Positions 18,101 to 27,189 of a stretch of DNA of 64,000 nucleotides are shown here, one piece after another; within the stretch, counting starts at the first letter, position 1; each line of letters begins with the position of its first letter. The notes below the pieces were generated by a model that did not search any database, was not told where the DNA came from, and worked only from the letters and a program-made list of their open reading frames with translations. This DNA is from Bradyrhizobium sp. CCBAU 53421 (GTDB lineage: Bacteria > Pseudomonadota > Alphaproteobacteria > Rhizobiales > Xanthobacteraceae): assembly GCF_015291625.1 (NCBI RefSeq), contig NZ_CP030047.1, forward strand, positions 2,046,001 to 2,110,000. The letters run 5' to 3'. The position numbers and the translations under genes are program-made.

Positions 18101-18397
18101 ATGTACGTGATACTGACGAGCAAGCCGGGGCAGTTTCGCACCGAGATCACCGGAGGCCTGCGGCCGCTCGCGGCTTATGACTACCTGTTCTACGGCATCA
18201 GGAAGGCGACCTTCGTGATTGCCGAGCTGGTCGAGGAGACCAAGGTCAGGGTGATCGACGAGGCCTGGTCGCCGCCGATCGTGAACGAGGTGCCCTCGAA
18301 ATTCCTCGAGAAGTTCGAGACGCCCGAGCGGGCGCTGAGCGAGCTCGAACACCTCGTCACGTTCGGTCACATGGACACCAAGCTGCGCAAGCGCTGA
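18101..18397 (+). CDS. Unknown 98-aa protein between two ferredoxins
   Basis: Not recognised. A small mixed alpha/beta protein without Cys, signal peptide or membrane segment. The N-terminal half has strand-like stretches (MYVILTSKPGQFRTEI, FVIAELVEETKVRVIDEAW). The C-terminal half is helical and charged (FETPERALSELEHLV) and ends in a basic tail. It begins 3 bp after the first ferredoxin and ends 12 bp before the second, so it belongs to the operon. Position suggests an accessory subunit of the oxygenase complex or a substrate-binding/coupling protein, but this is inference only. Confidence 0.8.
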   Translation: MYVILTSKPGQFRTEITGGLRPLAAYDYLFYGIRKATFVIAELVEETKVRVIDEAWSPPIVNEVPSKFLEKFETPERALSELEHLVTFGHMDTKLRKR

Positions 18398-18409
18398 GCG
18401 GATCGCGGG

Positions 18410-18739
18410 ATGATCGAAGTCACGTTTCTGACCAATGGCGGCAAAACCGTCACTGCCGCCGAGAACAGCAATCTGCTGCGCGTCTCGCTGCGCGAGCAGG
18501 GCGGCATTCCGTTCAAATGCGGCGGCGGCCTGTGTGGAACCTGCAAATGCCTGATCGAGAAAGGCATCGAGAACACCGATGCGATCAAGCCGAAGGAGCG
18601 GAAGCACCTCACCGAGGAGCAGTTCGCCGCCGGCTATCGGATGGCGTGCCAGACCTTTCTCACCGGCAGCGTGAGCGTGTCGTGGGTGCCGAAAGCCGCG
18701 GTGCCGGCGGCGCGACCTGTAGCTGTTGACGGCGAATGA
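18410..18739 (+). CDS. [2Fe-2S] plant-type ferredoxin, second copy
   Basis: A 109-residue ferredoxin. The ligands are Cys37, Cys42, Cys45 (KCGGGLCGTC) and Cys80 (MACQTF), with an extra Cys47 just after the loop. It differs markedly from the first copy outside the motif, so the pair is not a recent tandem duplication. The acidic/Gly-rich loop contrasts with the basic one of the first ferredoxin, which hints at different partners. The C terminus is Ala/Pro-rich and probably disordered. It closes the HDO operon; a GntR gene follows after 127 bp. Confidence 0.88.
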   Translation: MIEVTFLTNGGKTVTAAENSNLLRVSLREQGGIPFKCGGGLCGTCKCLIEKGIENTDAIKPKERKHLTEEQFAAGYRMACQTFLTGSVSVSWVPKAAVPAARPVAVDGE

Positions 18740-18866
18740 GCGCGGCTTGATGGCATGCAGCCGGCGGTCTAAATACCGAGCAGCGGTCATTCGGCCAGGA
18801 CTCTGGCAGCTCGTTGGACCTCCGGTGTCCATGCATTGAGCGAGGCGCGGCCGGACAGGTCAGTTG

Positions 18867-19676
18867 ATGGCAGGCAAGCTCGGAAGCTCCAAACGTCTCG
18901 GCGACGACTACCTCTCCCTCCACGGCAGGGTCATCGAGGAGCTGCGGCAGGCGATCCTGAGCCGGCGGCTGAAGCCCGGCGAGCGCCTGGTCGAGGGCCG
19001 CCTCGCCGATGAGCTCGGCGTTTCCCGCAATCCCGTGCGCGAGGCGATCCGCGTGCTGGAGTCGGAGGGGCTCGTCGAGGTGACCGCGCGGCGCGGTGCT
19101 TCGGTCATCACGATGAGCGACGAGGAAGCGCGCGAGACGGTCGAAGTCCGCGCGCTGCTCGAGGGACAAAACGCGCGCCTGGCCGCCCGTCGCCGCGAAG
19201 AGAGCATCATCAAGCGGATCGCGGCGGTCCTGAAGCAGGGCAACGAGGCGGTCGCGGGACGGCGCTACGACCTGTTGCCGGATCTCAACCAGCAATTCCA
19301 TCATGAACTGGCGGAGGCCGGCCGCAACCGCGTGCTGGCGGATCTGCTCAAGCGGCTGCGCGAACGCACGGCGATGCTGTTCTCGCCGACCGATCCGGTG
19401 CGCCAGGCGCGCACCTGGGATGAGCACGCCGCGATCCTGCGCGCCATCATAGCAGGCGACGAGCGCGCCGCCGCGACGCTTGCCGCCGAGCATGTGATGC
19501 GGGCAGGCGCGGATTTTCTCTCGAGCCTCCATGTGCCCGATGAGGAAACCTCGCTGGAGGCGGCGTCGGCGAAATACGGCCTGCCGTCCGGCTCCCGCGT
19601 GGATCAGACGACGACCAGGCCGACGCGCCGGAACCAGGAGCGCGCCGGCACGCGGCGGCGAAAAGCGGAGAGCTGA
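18867..19676 (+). CDS. GntR/FadR-family regulator of the HDO cluster
   Basis: A regulator of 269 residues. The winged helix at about residues 15-85 contains RLKPGERLVEGRLADELGVS and NPVREAIRVLESEGLVEV. The FCD domain follows, with ETVEVRALLEGQNARLAARR and a conserved metal/ligand-site pattern (DLNQQFHHEL, DEHAAILRAI). The C-terminal 40 residues are basic and probably disordered. The ATG at 18867 is used; a TTG just upstream is in frame. It sits between the HDO operon and the GMC gene and is the likely reader of the GTATAC palindromes at 16690 and 16878. Confidence 0.9.
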   Translation: MAGKLGSSKRLGDDYLSLHGRVIEELRQAILSRRLKPGERLVEGRLADELGVSRNPVREAIRVLESEGLVEVTARRGASVITMSDEEARETVEVRALLEGQNARLAARRREESIIKRIAAVLKQGNEAVAGRRYDLLPDLNQQFHHELAEAGRNRVLADLLKRLRERTAMLFSPTDPVRQARTWDEHAAILRAIIAGDERAAATLAAEHVMRAGADFLSSLHVPDEETSLEAASAKYGLPSGSRVDQTTTRPTRRNQERAGTRRRKAES

Positions 19677-19850
19677 ACGCGCCCGTCGCATTTGCGGGCA
19701 GCCGACGCCGTGGTCGAAGGTCCGGTGGTACCGCTCCGGATCGTCAGCTAACTTTCTTGACCGCATCTGCCACGCTCGCTACCTCTCTTCCCAATGCTGG
19801 GCAGGGGCACAACTCTGCCGGCCGCGCCGCATCATGGCCGGGGGAAACGA

Positions 19851-21479
19851 ATGAACAACAATCATGGCGCGTCGACGAACGACGTCGCCGAGTATGATTA
19901 CGTGATCGTCGGCGCCGGCTCGGCCGGCTGCGTGCTCGCCAACCGCCTGAGCGCCGACGGCAGGCATTCGGTGCTGCTGCTCGAGGCCGGGCCGAAGGAC
20001 ACCAACATCTGGATCCATGTGCCGCTCGGCTACGGCAAGCTGTTCAAGGAAAAATCCGTCAACTGGATGTACCAGACCGAGCCTGAGCCCGGCCTGAACG
20101 GGCGGCAGGTGTTCCAGCCGCGCGGAAAAGTGCTCGGCGGCTCCAGCTCGATCAACGGCCTGCTCTATGTGCGCGGCCAGCACGAGGACTATGACCGCTG
20201 GCGGCAGCGCGGCAACGCCGGCTGGGGTTACGACGACGTCCTGCCGTATTTCAGGAAGGCGGAGGATCAGCAGCGCGGCTCCGACAAATATCACGGCGCC
20301 GGCGGTCCGCTGCCGGTGTCGGACTGGCGGCATCACGATCCGCTGTCGGAAGCCTTCGTGCATGCCGCGGCCGAGGTCGGCATCCCGACCAATCCGGATT
20401 TCAACGGCGCGACCCAGGAGGGCGCGGGCTTCTTCCAGACAACGACGCGGCGCGGCCGTCGCGCCTCGACGGCGCGATCCTATCTGCGGCCGGCACTGAC
20501 GCGCGGCAATCTGCATGTCGAGACGTCGGCGCTGGCGCAGCGCGTCCTGTTCGACGGCAAGCGCGCCAGCGGCGTCGCGTACCGGCAGAACGGCCAGTTG
20601 CGCACGGCCAAGGCGCGCAAGGAGGTGCTGGTGTCGAGCGGCGCGTACAATTCGCCGCAATTGCTGCAGCTCTCCGGCGTCGGCCCCGCCGAGCTGTTGA
20701 AGCAGCACGGCATCGAGGTTCTGCTCGATGCGCCCGGCGTCGGCAACGATTTGCAGGATCACATGCAGGTGCGCATCGTCACGCGTTGCGCGCAGACCGT
20801 GACGCTGAACGACGTCGTCAACAATCCGGTGCGCCGCGTCATGGCCGGGCTGCGCTACGCGGCGCTGCGCAAGGGGCCGCTGACGATCGCCGCCGGCACG
20901 TCGGGCGCGTTCTTCAAGACCAGCCCGCGGCTGGCGTCGCCGGACATCCAGATCCACTTCCTGCCGTTCTCGACCGACAAGATGGGCGAGAAGCTGCATC
21001 CGTTCTCCGGCTTCACCGCCTCGGTCTGCCAGTTGCGTCCTGAGAGCCGCGGCTCGCTGAAGATCAGGAGCGCGGACCCGGGCGTGCCGCCGGAAATCCG
21101 CATCAACTATCTGGCGACCGAGACCGACCGCCGCGCCTTCATCGACGGCATCCGCATCCTGCGCAAGATCCTGGCCGCGCCGGCGCTGAAATCATACTCG
21201 GTCGGGGAGGTCGATCCCGGCGCCAAGGTGGTCAGCGACGACGACCTGCTCGAGTTCTGCCGCCGCACCGGCAGCACGGTCTATCATCCGACGTCGACCT
21301 GCCGGATGGGCAACGATCCGCTCGCGGTCGTCGACAACAGGCTCAAGGTGCGCGGTATCGAGGGCCTGCGCGTGGTGGACGCGTCCGTGATGCCGGACCT
21401 GATGTCGGGCAACACCAACGCGCCGACGATCATGATCGCGGAGAAGGCGTCGGACATGATTTTGGAGGACGCGAGGTAG
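19851..21479 (+). CDS. GMC family FAD-dependent alcohol oxidoreductase
   Basis: A 542-residue flavoenzyme of the choline dehydrogenase type that oxidises an alcohol to an aldehyde. The FAD dinucleotide-binding motif is VIVGAGSAGCVLANRL near the N terminus. The GMC signatures are GKVLGGSSSINGLLYVRG and GAYNSPQLLQLSGVGP. The catalytic His/Asn region is YHPTSTCRMG near the C terminus. The ATG at 19851 has GGGGGAAACGA upstream, making it better than the ATG at 19794. It may feed an aldehyde to the dehydrogenase of the leftward arm. The substrate is unknown. Confidence 0.92.
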   Translation: MNNNHGASTNDVAEYDYVIVGAGSAGCVLANRLSADGRHSVLLLEAGPKDTNIWIHVPLGYGKLFKEKSVNWMYQTEPEPGLNGRQVFQPRGKVLGGSSSINGLLYVRGQHEDYDRWRQRGNAGWGYDDVLPYFRKAEDQQRGSDKYHGAGGPLPVSDWRHHDPLSEAFVHAAAEVGIPTNPDFNGATQEGAGFFQTTTRRGRRASTARSYLRPALTRGNLHVETSALAQRVLFDGKRASGVAYRQNGQLRTAKARKEVLVSSGAYNSPQLLQLSGVGPAELLKQHGIEVLLDAPGVGNDLQDHMQVRIVTRCAQTVTLNDVVNNPVRRVMAGLRYAALRKGPLTIAAGTSGAFFKTSPRLASPDIQIHFLPFSTDKMGEKLHPFSGFTASVCQLRPESRGSLKIRSADPGVPPEIRINYLATETDRRAFIDGIRILRKILAAPALKSYSVGEVDPGAKVVSDDDLLEFCRRTGSTVYHPTSTCRMGNDPLAVVDNRLKVRGIEGLRVVDASVMPDLMSGNTNAPTIMIAEKASDMILEDAR

Positions 21480-21494
21480 CCGCCGCTGTTGAGT

Positions 21495-22993
<1,499 letters not shown>

Positions 22994-23198
22994 CTGGTAT
23001 ATCCCAGCGGTTGCTAACCACGATGCGAAATGAGTTCAATCATGCGAGGAACGACTCGCCGCGTAGCGCACCGCGCCCGTGGTGCGGGGCGCGATCGTCG
23101 CGGTAGCAATCGCCGTGATGCTGTGGCTGACGTTGCACCCCTGACATGCTTGCGGGCGGCCTCGATCAGCGAAGCCGCCCGCATATCGTGATGGAAGG
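22994..23198. other. Intergenic stretch, no gene seen
   Basis: Small frames exist on both strands (for instance a 68-codon frame on the minus strand at 23036-23242) but none has a plausible start site or conserved-looking sequence. No repeat or hairpin of note. Confidence 0.5.
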
Positions 23199-23489
23199 CT
23201 AGACCGGACCGGCTTCGGGGCGCTGCATCCGGTCGAATTCAAAGGTCACGCCAAGCCTGCGCTCCAGGCGCCAGGCCAGAATGCAGTGCCGCCGGATCGG
23301 TTCGCTCTCGATCTCGAGATCGAATGCGAACGGAATTGCGACGTCGCTTTCCACGGCCAGCCCGGCGCCGCCGGTCGAGATGTTGAGCACGACGCATCCG
23401 ATGCTGGCGTTGCGGAAGAAGATCGTTCCGCGCTTCATCAGGACGGTTCGTTGGCTGTCGATCTTGTATCTTCTTATTGTGGCACTCAC
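23199..23489 (-). CDS. Stand-alone PilZ-domain protein
   Basis: A 96-residue protein consisting of one PilZ domain, the c-di-GMP-binding module. The second binding motif, N-x-S-x-x-G, is present as NISTGG. The usual N-terminal RxxxR motif is not seen: the start reads RRYKIDSQR, with Arg spacing that does not match. It may therefore bind c-di-GMP weakly or not at all. It lies downstream of tadG on the same strand, separated by the palindromic repeat at 23534. Two GGDEF-EAL proteins occur in the window. Confidence 0.75.
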   Translation of the reverse strand: MSATIRRYKIDSQRTVLMKRGTIFFRNASIGCVVLNISTGGAGLAVESDVAIPFAFDLEIESEPIRRHCILAWRLERRLGVTFEFDRMQRPEAGPV

Positions 23490-23533
23490 GGCAGTCTCCT
23501 ACCCCGATGTGATGCCCGTCGCGATCGTTCCCT

Positions 23534-23607
23534 GGATCATGCTCTATCTCTTTGTTTTGAGCATGATCGTTCCGGAAAACCGCTACACACTTTTCCGGAT
23601 CATGCTC
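23534..23607. repeat. Palindromic repeat, family 3 (GAGCATGATC type)
   Basis: GAGCATGATCGTTCCGGAAA pairs with TTTTCCGGATCATGCTC (23559-23607). An extra GGATCATGCTC at 23534 forms an alternative stem with the GAGCATGATC at 23559. The last base overlaps the tadG stop codon, so it probably also ends that transcript. Confidence 0.75.
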
Positions 23608-25265
23608 TAGTTCACCAGTACCGCGCCGTCGCAACGGATGCCCAGCACCCAGACGTCGACCTGACCGAGCCCGATGCCGAGCGTCGAGAGCAGGGTCGCC
23701 AGCACCTGATCGATCGGGCTCGTCACGGCGTTGAGGATGCTCATCACCAGCGCGCCCAATCCCGGGAGCGGAACGCCAGCGATGCTGAGCGAGAGATCAC
23801 CGAGCAGGCTGGCCGTCAGCGACGACAGGAAGTTGGTCGTCGTCACCGTCTTCTTGGTTCCCGACTGGATGTCGCTGTAGCTGAAATTGACATTGGTCGG
23901 CGTAGTGTTGCCCATGCCGGCATGAGCGCGGCCGGTGACGGTGATGCCTAACAGAGTGACCAGCGTCGCCGGTGGCGGATTGGGCTTGGTCGTGAAATTG
24001 GTCATGTCGGCAGCCGTGACGTTGCCGATCCAGGCGTCCACGATCCCCGGCGTCACACCGATCGTGACCTGCGAGGTGTTGATGTTCGGATGGCCGCAGG
24101 ACACCGCATTGAGCGTCGCGGTCCCCGAGGCGACCTCGACATAGACCGGCAGATTGATCGACGCGATGCTGCCGGAGCCGAGAACATTGATTGTCGCCAG
24201 GATCCTGGTCTGCGCGGTATGGACGCTCACGCCCTGGGTGCCCATCGCGATCCAGCTCGAGCCGACCGGGCGCTCGCCGATCGTCGCGATCACGGACACG
24301 TTGGCGATGCCGGGCAGCCCTAAATTGACCGAGGTCGCGATCTGATTGCTGCCGTTGGCGATCTGCGCCACCGTGTTGATGAGGTCGAACACCGAGACGC
24401 TGGCCCCGACCTTGGGTTTCTGGCCGACCGTCAGGTTGGCGAAGGGGCCGAGGTCGATCAGGGTGCCCGGCGAAACCTTGGTCGAGGAGCCGGTGACGGC
24501 CTGGGAGATCGTCGACAGCGCGGTCGTCGCGGCGCCCGCGCCGTTGGTGATCTGCTGCGTGGTCAGCGCGGCTGCCATGAGGTCGCCGACCTTGACGTTG
24601 CTGCTCAACAGGTCGCTGTAGGTGACGCCGGTCAGGTTGATCCGGGTTGCCAGCGCCGACAGGAAGTCGAGGGCGTCGATCTTGGCGCTGATCAGCGCAT
24701 TGTAGTCCATCACCGAGAGCGACAGCGTGGTGCCGAGCATCGAGCCGAGCAGCGCGTTGAGCACGCCGCCGTTGACCGAGAGCAGCCGCGAGCCGATCTC
24801 GAACGACGCCATTTCGGTCGATGTCGCGGTGGCGGTGGTCGTGATGTTGAAGCTGCTCGCGCCGGTCAGATAGCGCGCGAAATAGAGCGGGGTCTTGGTC
24901 GTGAGCGTGACGCGCGCGGCGTTGGGAATGCCGACCGCCGGGGTCACGAACCGGGCCTGCGGCGCGATCGCGCTGCTTGCGGTGTAGGTCCCCGTCTCGA
25001 CCTTGACCAGCGCGCTGGCCGGGTAGTTGTTCTGCGTCACCGTTGCGGTCGCGGCGTTGACCGGATTGCTCAGATTGGCGGCGGCGACGATCGCGGCGAG
25101 GTCGGCGGTGCTCTGGGTCTTGCGCCGGTCGGCGAAGATCGTGCCGAGATCGATGGCAAGCCCGGCGCACCCGATCACGAGCGTCATCAGGCCGGCCGAG
25201 ATCATCGCGAAGTTTCCTCGTTCGTCGGCGCCGAAGCGCCGCATCAGCATGAGGATGCCGCTCAT
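23607..25265 (-). CDS. tadG: TadG-like pilus/surface protein
   Basis: A 552-residue protein anchored near the N terminus: GADERGNFAMISAGLMTL followed by a hydrophobic helix (about residues 12-38), the TadE/TadG-type prepilin-like segment. The extracellular body is Thr/Ser/Asn-rich with many short beta-strand-like repeats of hydrophobic plus Leu/Ile residues, and two Cys near the C terminus. The TadE start is 1 bp from its own start across the stop codon, so the two are coupled. No tadA, tadB, tadC, cpaB or flp gene is in the window, so the pair is an orphan or the machinery lies elsewhere. Confidence 0.8.
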   Translation of the reverse strand: MSGILMLMRRFGADERGNFAMISAGLMTLVIGCAGLAIDLGTIFADRRKTQSTADLAAIVAAANLSNPVNAATATVTQNNYPASALVKVETGTYTASSAIAPQARFVTPAVGIPNAARVTLTTKTPLYFARYLTGASSFNITTTATATSTEMASFEIGSRLLSVNGGVLNALLGSMLGTTLSLSVMDYNALISAKIDALDFLSALATRINLTGVTYSDLLSSNVKVGDLMAAALTTQQITNGAGAATTALSTISQAVTGSSTKVSPGTLIDLGPFANLTVGQKPKVGASVSVFDLINTVAQIANGSNQIATSVNLGLPGIANVSVIATIGERPVGSSWIAMGTQGVSVHTAQTRILATINVLGSGSIASINLPVYVEVASGTATLNAVSCGHPNINTSQVTIGVTPGIVDAWIGNVTAADMTNFTTKPNPPPATLVTLLGITVTGRAHAGMGNTTPTNVNFSYSDIQSGTKKTVTTTNFLSSLTASLLGDLSLSIAGVPLPGLGALVMSILNAVTSPIDQVLATLLSTLGIGLGQVDVWVLGIRCDGAVLVN

Positions 25266-25266
25266 C

Positions 25267-25680
25267 CTAGAATCCCCCGTACTGGATCGCCGCCGAGCGG
25301 ACGATGGTGCTCGCAGGCGCCGGGACGAAAGGCAGCTTGTAGATGAAGTTGCCGGCCGCGTTGTAGTTGACCGTCACGACGTAGACGTTGGCGTTCGAGG
25401 GGGACGGCGCGGCGTTGACGGTGAGATTGCTGGCGACCAGCAGCGGATAGGTCGATGCGTTCGCGGTGACGTAATTGGTCGCGAGGCTGTTGCGCTCGGT
25501 GTCGGTCATTCCGGCAATCGACGACCGCGCCGCTTCGGCGGCGAGTTGCTGAACGCCATGCACCATCGCGAGATACGAACCGAATACGATGATGCCGAAA
25601 ATGAAGGCAAGAAACAGCGGCAGCATCAACGCAAATTCGACGGCAGAAGCGCCGCTGCGACAGCGAAAGAACCTGGTCAT
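25267..25680 (-). CDS. tadE: TadE-family pseudopilin
   Basis: A 137-residue protein with the diagnostic N terminus: CRSGASAVEFALMLPLFL, the TadE prepilin-peptidase-type motif, with Glu in the fifth-position context and a single hydrophobic helix (about residues 14-38). The rest is a small periplasmic/extracellular domain ending in Gly-Gly-Phe. It ends 1 bp before tadG starts. Its own start faces a 39-codon open frame and a LysR gene 375 bp away. Confidence 0.88.
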   Translation of the reverse strand: MTRFFRCRSGASAVEFALMLPLFLAFIFGIIVFGSYLAMVHGVQQLAAEAARSSIAGMTDTERNSLATNYVTANASTYPLLVASNLTVNAAPSPSNANVYVVTVNYNAAGNFIYKLPFVPAPASTIVRSAAIQYGGF

Positions 25681-26055
25681 GGCATTACCTCGAAACGCAA
25701 ACTACGCCGCCACGTTGCGAGGCTTTGATTAAGGAAAACTATGAAAACGCTTTCGCGAATCAGTGACGTCAATTCAGACTTATCGGGTCAGCGATGCGTT
25801 ATGGGGCGATCAGAATCTTTGATGCGATACCCGCAAAAACCCGGAGTGCGGTTCGGTTGAGGTGTTGCGGCGTGTGGCGATGCAGTTGTGGGATACCGTG
25901 ATATCCGGAGTAATGCACGTAACAATACATATGGCCTGCAATATCAGTGCCTTGGTGGCAATTGTAGCTAAACGAAAGTGCAACCAAATGTTAGTATAGC
26001 CTGATCACATACTGTGGAGATTGGAACTGCGTCTGCTGAGATTGGAGCGCTCGCG
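25681..26055. other. Intergenic region between tadE and lysR, relatively AT-rich
   Basis: About 375 bp without a convincing gene apart from the small candidate at 25741. It is lower in GC than its flanks. It must hold the divergent promoters for tadE and the LysR gene. LysR-type T-N11-A sites are possible in the AT-rich part (25900-26000) but none is certain. Confidence 0.5.
25741..25860 (+). CDS. Candidate small protein, 39 aa
   Basis: An ATG preceded by TTAAGGAAAACT (good ribosome-binding site and spacing) opens a 39-codon frame ending with TGA at 25858. The peptide is polar and Ser/Arg-rich, with no signal peptide. No homology is recognised. The site quality is the only support. Confidence 0.25.
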   Translation: MKTLSRISDVNSDLSGQRCVMGRSESLMRYPQKPGVRFG

Positions 26056-26943
26056 ATGCATAGACCGCGTCAACATTTGAATATTCCTACTGAGATTGTT
26101 CGCACCGTCGTTGCGATCGCAGAGACGGGAAGTCTATCGAAGGCCGGCGAGCGTCTCGGCCTCAGTCAGCCGGCGATCAGTTCGCAGGTCAAGCGGCTGC
26201 AGAGCCTGGTCGGCGGCGCGCTCTTCGTCAGAACTGCCAACGGCACCACGACGACGGAGCTCGGCAAGGTCGCCGTGCAGCAGGCAAGGCGAATCCTCGA
26301 GGCGAACGACCAACTGCTCCGGCTCGGCGGCAATCACGAAGGACCGCAGCCGTTGCGGCTCGGAATGAGCACGATGCTCGCCGATGAATTCCTCAAATCG
26401 CATCCGGCCGACGCGCTCGCCGACGTGCTGGTTCACGCCGACATGTCGCCGATCGTCATCAGGGGATTGATCGACGGCTACATCGACATCGCCTTCGTCT
26501 ACAGCAACCCTTCGCTGGAGAACGAGGGCGAGGTGACGATCGCAGCCGAGGCCGACGAGCGCTCGGTGTGGGTACGATCACGCGATTTTGTCCTGCGGCC
26601 GGGCGCCCCGATCCCGATCCTGGCGTGGCCGGGCGACGACTGGATGATCCGGACGCTCACCAAGCACAGCATCTCATACAAGATCGTGTTCAGGAGCCCG
26701 AACCACCAGCTGCGACTCGAAGCCGCACGGGCCGGATACGGCCTGACCGCGTGCCCCGAGCGGATGATCCCGTCCTCGCTGATTTCGGCCAAGGACTATT
26801 ATCTGCCGGAGCTTCCAATGCAGAAGCGCCTGCTGTGCGTTCGCCCGGGCCTCGAGGGAAGCCGCGCGACGGCGATGGTGCAGCGCCTGTCGAGCCTGTT
26901 CTTCAGCGGCGCCAAGCCGATGCGTCAGGTGAGCAACATGTAG
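26056..26943 (+). CDS. LysR-family transcriptional regulator
   Basis: A 295-residue regulator. The N-terminal helix-turn-helix (about residues 10-65) reads IAETGSLSKAGERLGLSQPAISSQVKRL split across the motif. A periplasmic-binding-protein-like effector domain follows (about 85-285). Start at the ATG at 26056; the GTG at 26014 is less likely. It is divergent from tadE and convergent with slyX. No obvious target operon is divergent except tadE, which it might control. Ligand unknown. Confidence 0.88.
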   Translation: MHRPRQHLNIPTEIVRTVVAIAETGSLSKAGERLGLSQPAISSQVKRLQSLVGGALFVRTANGTTTTELGKVAVQQARRILEANDQLLRLGGNHEGPQPLRLGMSTMLADEFLKSHPADALADVLVHADMSPIVIRGLIDGYIDIAFVYSNPSLENEGEVTIAAEADERSVWVRSRDFVLRPGAPIPILAWPGDDWMIRTLTKHSISYKIVFRSPNHQLRLEAARAGYGLTACPERMIPSSLISAKDYYLPELPMQKRLLCVRPGLEGSRATAMVQRLSSLFFSGAKPMRQVSNM

Positions 26944-26973
26944 TCCGGCGTCGCCGGCCTGCGGCGGCTCCGG

Positions 26974-27189
26974 TCAGTAGTGCGGTGGGCGCTCGTTGGC
27001 GGGACCCGGCGCCTGGCGTTCGGCCTCCTGAAGCCGGTCGCGCAGCTCGGCGAGCTGGCGCGTCAGCGCGTCGATCTGCTGCCATTGTGCCGTGATGGTC
27101 TGGTTCAGCGTCTCGATGGCTTCGTCCTGATAGGTCAGGCGAACCTCCAGCGCATCGATCCGCTCGCTCAGCTTTGCCGCGTCATTCAT
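26974..27189 (-). CDS. slyX: SlyX family protein
   Basis: A 71-residue coiled-coil protein. The whole length is heptad-like (LSERIDALEVRLTYQDEAIE, then LNQTITAQWQQIDAL), with a Pro-rich end GPANERPPHY, the usual SlyX finish. Its function is unknown even in E. coli. Its start codon overlaps the trhO stop by 8 bp, so it is translationally coupled to the tRNA hydroxylase gene. Confidence 0.88.
   Translation of the reverse strand: MNDAAKLSERIDALEVRLTYQDEAIETLNQTITAQWQQIDALTRQLAELRDRLQEAERQAPGPANERPPHY

Noticed and set aside
16943..18832. Minus-strand open frame of 629 codons across the HDO operon
   Set aside because: Antisense to four small genes with proper spacing and Cys/metal-ligand motifs. 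It crosses their intergenic gaps, which is chance in GC-rich DNA.
23036..23242. Minus-strand open frame of 68 codons between the 61-aa gene and PilZ
   Set aside because: No ribosome-binding site and no conserved look. It overlaps the PilZ gene's 3' end.
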